DNA from: Candidatus Eiseniibacteriota bacterium
GTDB lineage: Bacteria; Arandabacterota; Arandabacteria; JAGLYR01
DNA: 5,376 nt
NCBI GenBank assembly: GCA_023132135.1
Contig: JAGLYR010000256.1
Coordinates: 1 to 5,376, forward strand
Direction of reading: 5' to 3'
The first letter of the stretch is position 1. Each line of letters begins with the position of its first letter. Positions 1 through 4,442 of this stretch are shown piece after piece. The translations under genes were made by a program, and so were the position numbers. A model generated the notes under the pieces. The model ran no database searches and had not been told where the DNA came from. It saw only the letters and a program-made list of their open reading frames with translations.

Positions 1-1
1 C

Positions 2-16
2 CTGCGACACTCGCAG
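2..16. repeat. Short perfect hairpin at the left edge
   Basis: CTGCGA (2-7) and TCGCAG (11-16) are perfect complements around a 3-nt CAC loop. An alternative pairing of bases 1-5 with 16-20 is also possible. The element lies beyond the larger hairpin at 52-80 and downstream of the leftward parA gene, so it could be a second stem in the 3' region of that transcript or part of a neighbour outside the window. No T-run follows on either strand, so I do not call it a terminator. Confidence 0.35.
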
Positions 17-51
17 CAGGGATTCCTGAATAATCCAGGCTAAGATGGGGC

Positions 52-80
52 GAAGCGCAGGCCGGGATGGCCTGCGCTTC
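52..80 (-). terminator. 12-bp perfect hairpin after parA, candidate terminator
   Basis: GAAGCGCAGGCC (52-63) pairs without mismatch with GGCCTGCGCTTC (69-80) around a 5-nt loop (64-68). It starts 35 nt beyond the stop codon of the leftward parA gene, the usual place for a transcript-ending or 3'-stabilising stem. The base past the stem on the minus strand begins CGCCCCATCTT, so the U-tract of a classical intrinsic terminator is missing. It may instead act with Rho or as a 3'-end protecting stem. The stem itself is certain and its function is inferred. Confidence 0.55.
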
Positions 81-115
81 ATGGGGGAGGCACGGGGGAG
101 AATATATCTGTTTGT

Positions 116-988
116 TCAGGACAAGTCGCCTACAGGTACAAGATCGTATTGTTGCGCGGTGTTTTCTGCGGTCTGAGGCTCTTCGGGCGGAAGGGTATCC
201 GCAGGTTCGTCGAGCCCGGCGAGGTCCTTGGCCAGGGCCATGAAGGCCTTGGCGCCGTGGCTCTCGGGGGCGAGATGGATAACCGGGATGCCTCGATCGG
301 CCGATTCCACGAGCTTGATGTTGCGACGGATGCGTGTCTTGAAGAACCTGCCCCGGAGTCTCTCGTCCTGCTCGGCTCTCTTCACGATCTCCTTGGACAG
401 GCGCGCACGCTCGTGAAGAATGGTCACGATGATTCCTGCGATCCGCAAAGGCTGATTAAGCTCCTCTCGAATCGCATCCATGGTATCCAGAAGATTCTCA
501 ATGCCGTCAAGGCTCCATGGTTCGGCGCGGGAAGGAATGACCACCTCCTGCGCTGCGGTGAGTGCGTTGATGGTGAGGAGCGACAGAGACGGGGGCGTGT
601 CGATCAGGATATAGTCGTAGGGACGCGAAACGGGTTCCAGTGTCTTGCGCAGCAGCGTCTCGCGCCCGATCTTGCGAACGAGGTGGAGCTCCGCCCCCGC
701 AAGATCCGGGTGGCCCGGGACCAGGTCCAGGTTCGGCCATTCCGTCTTGATGATGATGTCTTCCATCCGGAAGATCTTGAATTTGTCGGGTTGCACGAGA
801 ACATCAAACAGTGTGTGCTTGAGACCACGGGGGTCCACCCCGACGCCGTTCGTGCAGTTGGCCTGCGGATCCACGTCTACCAGCAGCACGCGCGCCCCCA
901 ACTGGGCCAGGCAAGCCCCGATGTTGATCACCGTTGTAGTCTTCCCGACTCCACCCTTCTGATTGCAAACGGCGATGATCCTCGGCAT
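116..988 (-). CDS. parA: ParA/Soj-family partition ATPase (MinD/ParA P-loop)
   Basis: This ATPase is of the kind that binds DNA non-specifically as an ATP dimer and moves or positions a chromosome, plasmid or protein cargo. From the ATG at 988 it has 290 residues. The deviant Walker A motif KGGVGKTT is at residues 11-18 with the signature lysine K11, Walker A' is LLVDVDPQ (35-42), and Walker B is YILIDTPPS (126-134). IRRNIKLVESADRGIPV (220-236) matches the conserved C-terminal block of Soj proteins. There is no N-terminal DNA-binding extension, unlike P1/F-type ParA. The last 30 or so residues (about 258-290) form a Pro/Glu/Thr-rich, probably disordered tail. A GTG at 997 could start the protein three codons earlier, but GGGGAG at 999-1004 lies only 1 nt from it and 10 nt from the ATG, so I prefer the ATG. 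The gene follows the RHH-coiled-coil gene by 34 nt and is probably co-transcribed with it. The ATPase assignment is firm, but the cargo is unknown. Confidence 0.93.
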   Translation of the reverse strand: MPRIIAVCNQKGGVGKTTTVINIGACLAQLGARVLLVDVDPQANCTNGVGVDPRGLKHTLFDVLVQPDKFKIFRMEDIIIKTEWPNLDLVPGHPDLAGAELHLVRKIGRETLLRKTLEPVSRPYDYILIDTPPSLSLLTINALTAAQEVVIPSRAEPWSLDGIENLLDTMDAIREELNQPLRIAGIIVTILHERARLSKEIVKRAEQDERLRGRFFKTRIRRNIKLVESADRGIPVIHLAPESHGAKAFMALAKDLAGLDEPADTLPPEEPQTAENTAQQYDLVPVGDLS

Positions 989-1022
989 GCGATTCACGCT
1001 CCCCGGTTATCCAACTGGTCGT

Positions 1023-1451
1023 TTAGTCGTTGACTTCCTGCTGCTCCATCTTCATCTGGCTCCTGACAGCCCGGAGGCGCTCCCTCTGGTACCGGAGGTT
1101 GCGACGCAGCTGGCGGACGGCGGCTGTCTCGGAAGAATAATCGATGAGGGCCAGGCGGAGATCAGACTCGATCTCCTGGATCTGCTCCGTAATTTCCTGC
1201 TGGAATTCGACCAGGCTGTCCATTCCGCGCTCGCGCTGGTATAGGTTCGTGATATCCTGGGCTTCCAGACCAGCGTTCATCACAGACTCGACGAGGGTCC
1301 GGACAACGGAGGACTTGTCGATCCGGTACCCGGTCCTGTGGCGGACTTCATCGATCAGCGCAAGGAGGAACTCCTCGTGGATTCTGTCCAGCGCGATCAC
1401 CTCGTGGACCTGCCGATTAGAGTCGGTTTTTTCAAAGAGTGCATTGGCCAT
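1023..1451 (-). CDS. Putative ribbon-helix-helix DNA-binding protein with C-terminal coiled coil
   Basis: I do not recognise a named family for this 142-residue protein. Residues about 16-62 read like an RHH fold: a short strand (VIALDRI, 18-24), a first helix to about residue 40, a turn at GYRID, then a second helix beginning DKSSVVRTLVES (45-56). From about residue 75 to 140 the chain is almost continuous charged helix with many Glu, Gln and Arg and heptad-like hydrophobic spacing, suggesting a coiled coil. The start at 1451 is chosen because GGGAGGA lies about 10 nt upstream. The frame is open 82 codons further, to 1697, but that extension has a composition unlike the rest and no good ribosome site. 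It is the first gene of the leftward pair, 34 nt before parA, so it is the likely DNA-binding or cargo-binding partner of ParA in place of ParB. Repeats upstream at 1517-1557 would suit autoregulation. The alternative is an unrelated small regulator. Confidence 0.8.
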   Translation of the reverse strand: MANALFEKTDSNRQVHEVIALDRIHEEFLLALIDEVRHRTGYRIDKSSVVRTLVESVMNAGLEAQDITNLYQRERGMDSLVEFQQEITEQIQEIESDLRLALIDYSSETAAVRQLRRNLRYQRERLRAVRSQMKMEQQEVND

Positions 1452-1490
1452 ATTGGTTCTGTCCTCCCATCGAAAGCCCGCGCTCAACAC

Positions 1491-1518
1491 CTTATGGAAT
1501 GCCGTACCTACACTCGAA
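1491..1518 (-). promoter_or_regulatory. Weak candidate promoter for the RHH-parA unit
   Basis: On the minus strand TTCGAG (1518-1513) and CATAAG (1496-1491) are separated by 16 bp and could be -35 and -10 hexamers. They match the sigma70 consensus at 3 and 4 of 6 positions. The site lies 40-67 nt upstream of the RHH start codon, directly next to the tandem repeats at 1517-1536, so a protein bound there could occlude RNA polymerase. The match is poor and the real promoter may be elsewhere in the region. Confidence 0.25.
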
Positions 1519-1536
1519 CGCAATTCAACGCAATTC
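1517..1536. repeat. Tandem 10-bp direct repeat, candidate operator
   Basis: AACGCAATTC occurs twice head to tail (1517-1526 and 1527-1536), a spacing of about one helical turn. RHH repressors of partition and toxin-antitoxin operons commonly bind short tandem repeats of this type upstream of their own gene. This repeat lies 66-85 nt upstream of the RHH start codon. The core GCAATT recurs once more at 1669-1674. The repeat is certain, and its role as an operator or parS-like site is inferred from position. Confidence 0.5.
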
Positions 1537-1541
1537 GTGTG

Positions 1542-1557
1542 CCAGCGAGGTCGCTGG
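1542..1557. promoter_or_regulatory. Perfect 7-2-7 inverted repeat, candidate protein-binding site
   Basis: CCAGCGA (1542-1548) and TCGCTGG (1551-1557) form a perfect dyad with a GG centre. It sits 5 bp beyond the tandem repeats and about 90 nt upstream of the RHH start. The 2-nt centre is too small for a stable RNA loop, so a dimeric protein site on DNA is more likely than a transcript hairpin. It could be bound by the RHH protein or by another regulator of either divergent unit. Confidence 0.45.
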
Positions 1558-1724
1558 AATCGCAGTTGCCGGGAAGAACCGGGGTCATCATGCAACAGGT
1601 GGAGAACCAATGAGTTGCCGGCTTCCGCCCTACCCCCGACGGGAGCCGCTGGGTGGGGGAGAGCGATTGCAATTTGCCCGGAATGTGCATCTTGCATTTC
1701 CCGGATGCCAACAAGGTGGCATTC

Positions 1725-1807
1725 CGCTACAAGGGCGGTGCTACGTGCTTCGTGCTCCGGGGGAACAGAGCGACAACGCCCACCCCTGTCGCGCCCTCGC
1801 TACAAGG
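1725..1807. repeat. Spaced 10-bp direct repeats upstream of the rightward promoter
   Basis: CGCTACAAGG occurs exactly at 1725-1734 and 1798-1807, 73 bp apart, which is close to seven helical turns. The second copy ends 2 bp before the -35 hexamer at 1810, so it is well placed for an activator or repressor of the rightward operon. A shorter ACAAGG is also present at 1711-1716. The repeats are visible, and any regulatory role is inference. Confidence 0.35.
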
Positions 1808-1809
1808 CG

Positions 1810-1838
1810 TTGCACCTGTCCCCGGATGTATGTATGAT
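1810..1838 (+). promoter_or_regulatory. Sigma70-type promoter of the rightward operon
   Basis: TTGCAC (1810-1815) and TATGAT (1833-1838) are separated by exactly 17 bp. The -35 matches TTGACA at 4 of 6 positions and the -10 matches TATAAT at 5 of 6. Transcription would start near 1845, giving a leader of about 70 nt before the DUF299 start codon at 1916. This is the best promoter match I found in the divergent region and faces the four-gene operon. Confidence 0.6.
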
Positions 1839-1915
1839 GGGCGACGCAGCTATGAGGAATCAGGAATCGGCCCGTGTGTGGGGAAGGCAGGAGCAAGCAG
1901 TGAATGAGGTGAGAA

Positions 1916-2776
1916 ATGGCTGGACGTAGTGATCCGGGGCAATACCGGCATGTCTTCGCCGTGTCGGACGGGACAGCGCAGACGTGCGAACTGGTGCTCA
2001 AATCCGCGCTGAGCCAGTTCGAACCGACCCGGGCGACTGTTCATCGCGTGCCTTCGGTGAGAACCCGGAAGCAGGTGGAAGACTTGATGGAGGAGGTGAC
2101 GGGCGTGAACGGGGTGGTGGTGTACACCATGGTTTCGCCCGAGCTCCGGCACGTCGTCACTGAACTGGGCCGGGCCCGGGGTGTGCCGACTGTGGACATC
2201 CTGGGGCCCATTCTGACTCGACTGACGGATTTGCTGGAACTCTCGCCCCTGGCGAGGCCCGGCGTCTTCCGGCAGCTGGACCAGGAGTATTTCCGGCGGA
2301 TTGAGGCAATGGACTTCGCTGTGAAACACGATGATGGGCAGGATCCTGAAGGGTGGCTCCGGGCGGAACTGATCCTTGTGGGGGTTTCCAGGACCTCGAA
2401 AACGCCGCTGAGTATCTACCTCGCGTACCGGGGATGGCGTGTGGCCAACGTGCCTCTCGTGCCCGGCGTTGATCCTCACCCCGTGTTGTTTGAGGTGGAT
2501 CCGCAGAACGTGATTGCTCTAACGATGACGCCTGAGCGACTGATGACTATCAGAGAGGAGAGAGCTGCGTCGTTCGAATGTGGGAATCTGGAATCGTACG
2601 TGTCGTACGATTCCATCCGCAGGGAAGTCGTTGAAGCTATGAAGCTCTTTGGAAGCCGCGGCTGGCCCGTTCTGGACATGACGCACAAGTCCGTCGAGGA
2701 AGCAGCCACGGAGCTAATGCGGATAACCTGGAACCGGAGGGGGGTTCGCAAAGGCCCCGGCCGGGGGGAGTCGTAG
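1916..2776 (+). CDS. ppsR: DUF299 pyruvate phosphate dikinase / PEP synthase regulatory protein (bifunctional kinase/pyrophosphorylase)
   Basis: Proteins of this family inactivate PPDK or PEP synthase by ADP-dependent phosphorylation of a threonine beside the catalytic histidine, and reactivate it by phosphorolysis with Pi, releasing pyrophosphate. They act in the cytoplasm at the pyruvate-PEP branch. The 286-residue length is normal. The hallmark P-loop GVSRTSKTP is at residues 156-164, followed by SIYLAYRGWRVANVPLVP (166-183). FAVKHDDGQ (134-142) and the C-terminal LDMTHKSVEEAATEL (253-267) are family blocks too. The N-terminal block, usually SDSTGETA-like, reads SDGTAQTCE (17-25). AGGTGA lies just before the ATG with a short spacer. 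It heads the rightward operon, 40 nt before the DUF47 gene. The target enzyme is not in the window, so PPDK and PEP synthase cannot be told apart and the symbol is provisional. A perfect hairpin lies inside the gene at 2589-2615. Confidence 0.93.
   Translation: MAGRSDPGQYRHVFAVSDGTAQTCELVLKSALSQFEPTRATVHRVPSVRTRKQVEDLMEEVTGVNGVVVYTMVSPELRHVVTELGRARGVPTVDILGPILTRLTDLLELSPLARPGVFRQLDQEYFRRIEAMDFAVKHDDGQDPEGWLRAELILVGVSRTSKTPLSIYLAYRGWRVANVPLVPGVDPHPVLFEVDPQNVIALTMTPERLMTIREERAASFECGNLESYVSYDSIRREVVEAMKLFGSRGWPVLDMTHKSVEEAATELMRITWNRRGVRKGPGRGES
2589..2615 (+). repeat. Perfect 11-bp inverted repeat inside the DUF299 gene
   Basis: TGGAATCGTAC (2589-2599) is the exact reverse complement of GTACGATTCCA (2605-2615), with a 5-nt loop GTGTC (2600-2604). 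It falls in the codons for about residues 225-233 (LESYVSYDS), within the conserved C-terminal part of the protein. No T-run follows, so it does not look like an intrinsic terminator. It could form a hairpin in the mRNA or be a dyad protein site, or it may simply reflect codon choice. Confidence 0.5.
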
Positions 2777-2816
2777 GCCGCCAGCAGTGGGGATTTTCCA
2801 TACTCGGGGGGGGACG

Positions 2817-3455
2817 ATGGCATTTGCCAGGAAAGAGACTGAGGTTCAGAAACTGGTTGAGCGCCATTTCGACCTGGTGGGTCAAACGCTGGTCGAACTG
2901 GAGAAGATGGTGAACGACTACCTGATGGATGACAAGGGGTTCAAGCAGGACTGTTCCAATATCGACCGTCTCGAGCACGAGGCCGATCAGGTTCGACGGG
3001 AGATAGGGTGCAAGCTGTACGAGGGAGCGTTTCTTCCCATCTTCCGGGAAGACTACATTGTGCTGATAGAACAGCTGGACCAAGTGGCGAATCAGGCTGA
3101 GGCGGTTTCCCAGTTCATCGTCCTGACCCGTCCTTCGGTTCCCGCGATTGTCCAGGAGGACCTGCGCCGGATTGCGCGGGTGAGTGTGGAGGCTTTAGAA
3201 ACGATCAGGGGTTGCCTGGAGATAGTGAGTAAGAAACCGAGCGAGGCTTTCTCTGTCTCCGAGGAAGTGCAGAAGAAAGAAAGGGAAGTCGATGACATTG
3301 TGTGGGAAATGACCAAGAAGATCTTCAAGTCGGATATGGACAAGGCGGAGAAGATCCATATCAAGATGCTCATCGACCGGATAGCCGCCATTTCGAACCG
3401 CGTTGAGGACACCGCCGATCGTCTCTCCACCATGGCGGTCAAGAGGAACGTATGA
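2817..3455 (+). CDS. DUF47 family PhoU-like protein, probable partner of the phosphate transporter
   Basis: DUF47 proteins are all-helical relatives of PhoU and are often encoded next to PiT transporters, where they are thought to regulate phosphate uptake. This one has 212 residues, typical for the family. Three E-x-x-x-D motifs of the kind that bind metal ions in PhoU are visible: E53-x3-D57 (EHEAD), E155-x3-D159 (EREVD) and E197-x3-D201 (EDTAD). There is no signal peptide or membrane segment, so it should be cytoplasmic. I chose the ATG at 2817, where the protein begins MAFARKETEVQ. A GTG at 2787 is in frame, but the ten extra residues look unlike the family's N-terminus. The G-run at 2806-2813 is the only Shine-Dalgarno candidate and its spacing is short. 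The stop overlaps the pit start by 4 nt (ATGA at 3452-3455), indicating translational coupling. Family membership is firm and the exact regulatory role is inferred. Confidence 0.9.
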   Translation: MAFARKETEVQKLVERHFDLVGQTLVELEKMVNDYLMDDKGFKQDCSNIDRLEHEADQVRREIGCKLYEGAFLPIFREDYIVLIEQLDQVANQAEAVSQFIVLTRPSVPAIVQEDLRRIARVSVEALETIRGCLEIVSKKPSEAFSVSEEVQKKEREVDDIVWEMTKKIFKSDMDKAEKIHIKMLIDRIAAISNRVEDTADRLSTMAVKRNV

Positions 3456-4408
3456 TCTCTCTGCCTCTTCTTGTTCTCTTGGGGATCGCAGGGTTCTACG
3501 TGGGGTGGAACATCGGGGCCAACGATGGGGGGAACTGTATCGGAACCTCCCTCGGGGCAGGCCTGATTTCCTTCCGGAGGGGCGCTGTTCTGGTGGCCTT
3601 TTTCCTGCTTGTCGGGGCGGTGCTCCAGGGTGACCGGGTTGTCGAGACGGTCGGTCGGGGTATCGTTTCCGAGGATCTGCCTGCAACAGCGGTATTGCTC
3701 GTCCTGCTCTCCGGAGGACTCGTTGTCAGCATGGCCACCTTCCTCCGGATTCCCGTCTCGACGTCTCAGTCCGTGGTGGGGGCCGTGGTTGGGGTGGGTC
3801 TCTCCATGGGTGCCAATGTGAGTGATGGCAGGATCAGGTCCATTGTCCTGTCATGGATCCTCTGCCCGGTGATGGCAATGCTTCTGAGCGCCGTCGGCTA
3901 TTTGCTGCTTCGCTGGGTTATTCGCCGCGTGGGCTGGTCCTTCCGCGTCGAGCGGATCATGGGATGGCTTCTTCTGGCATCTGCGTGCTACGCGGCGTAT
4001 TCCCTGGGAGCGAACAACGCCGGGAACATCGTCGGCCCCATCGGCAACCTGAGAGAAGTTCCTACCAGGTTCCTTCTGGTGCTGAGCGGGGGAGCGATGG
4101 CGATTGGAGTAATCACTTTCGGTCGCGGGGTCGCCGAGGCAATCGGCAGAGGAATCGTGCCTCTGGATCTTGTGGGCGCGCTGGTCGTCCAGACTGCAAC
4201 CGGTCTGGTGATTCACTTTTACTCCATGATAGGCATCCCTGTATCCACATCCCACACGGTGGTGGGCGCCGTGATCGGGGTCGGGCTGGTCCGCGGGATT
4301 CAGGCCATGGGACGCCGGAAGATTGCCGAGATCGGGATCGGTTGGATTGTGACCCCGACCGCCGCGGGGTTCCTGTGTTTCCTCCTCTCTTCGATTTTCG
4401 TTCGCTAA
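3452..4408 (+). CDS. pit: PiT-family inorganic phosphate transporter
   Basis: PiT proteins (SLC20-like) import Pi with a cation through the inner membrane. At 318 residues this is a short form, typical of many bacteria and archaea and much smaller than the roughly 500-residue E. coli PitA. The inverted two-fold repeat of the family is clear. GANDGGN (22-28) and PVSTSQSVVGAVVGVGL (101-117) are in the first half. GANNAGN (186-192) and PVSTSHTVVGAVIGVGL (263-279) are in the second. Hydrophobic segments occur throughout, for example about 4-18, 44-60, 78-98, 133-153, 170-184, 205-222 and 296-316. The Asp of the first GAND motif is Asn189 in the second. The start overlaps the DUF47 stop in ATGA, so the two proteins are probably made in matched amounts. 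Phosphate is the best-supported substrate. Some PiT relatives carry sulfate, which I cannot exclude. Confidence 0.93.
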   Translation: MISLPLLVLLGIAGFYVGWNIGANDGGNCIGTSLGAGLISFRRGAVLVAFFLLVGAVLQGDRVVETVGRGIVSEDLPATAVLLVLLSGGLVVSMATFLRIPVSTSQSVVGAVVGVGLSMGANVSDGRIRSIVLSWILCPVMAMLLSAVGYLLLRWVIRRVGWSFRVERIMGWLLLASACYAAYSLGANNAGNIVGPIGNLREVPTRFLLVLSGGAMAIGVITFGRGVAEAIGRGIVPLDLVGALVVQTATGLVIHFYSMIGIPVSTSHTVVGAVIGVGLVRGIQAMGRRKIAEIGIGWIVTPTAAGFLCFLLSSIFVR

Positions 4409-4415
4409 CCGGCAT

Positions 4416-4433
4416 CTTTCGGAGCTTTCGGAG
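4416..4433 (+). repeat. Tandem 9-bp repeat covering the hydrolase ribosome binding site
   Basis: CTTTCGGAG occurs twice head to tail (4416-4424 and 4425-4433) and is followed directly by GAG, making GGAGGAG at 4430-4436. The second copy therefore provides the strong Shine-Dalgarno site, 6 nt before the GTG start at 4443. The first copy supplies an extra GGAG 18 nt upstream of the start. This looks like a small local duplication in the pit-hydrolase spacer. Confidence 0.6.
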
Positions 4434-4442
4434 GAGATTCGC

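Larger units (their letters stand above)
1452..1915. other. Divergent intergenic control region, no gene seen
   Basis: This 464-bp stretch separates the leftward RHH-parA pair from the rightward operon. Frames open across parts of it, but their products resemble no known protein, lack ribosome sites and are of mixed composition. What it does contain is repeats near the left end (1517-1557), two spaced exact direct repeats (AGTTGCCGG at 1564-1572 and 1613-1621; CGCTACAAGG at 1725-1734 and 1798-1807), an 8-bp palindrome ATTGCAAT (1666-1673), and a good promoter at 1810-1838. I found no riboswitch consensus that I recognise and no tRNA. Confidence 0.7.

Noticed and set aside
149-1033. Long open frame on the plus strand opposite parA
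   Set aside because: It is the antisense of a gene with unmistakable ParA motifs. Its product resembles no protein family and it has no ribosome site.
1560-1680. Possible structured RNA or riboswitch in the GC-rich middle of the intergenic region
   Set aside because: Short complementary segments exist, such as CGGCT/AGCCG near 1620-1648, but they do not combine into a stable fold and match no riboswitch consensus I know. A covariance-model search would settle it.
1452-1697. N-terminal extension of the RHH-coiled-coil gene to a start at 1697
   Set aside because: The added 82 residues have an irregular composition and cover the repeats and intergenic signals, while a strong GGGAGGA site precedes the ATG at 1451.
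1653-1907. Small plus-strand open frame ending 8 nt before the DUF299 start
   Set aside because: It begins with GTG without a convincing ribosome site, spans the likely promoter at 1810-1838, and its product shows no recognisable domain. A leader peptide coupled to the DUF299 gene cannot be fully excluded.
1850-2479. Minus-strand open frame opposite the DUF299 gene
   Set aside because: It is a His/Pro/Arg-rich shadow typical of GC-rich antisense reading, and the plus strand carries the family's conserved motifs.
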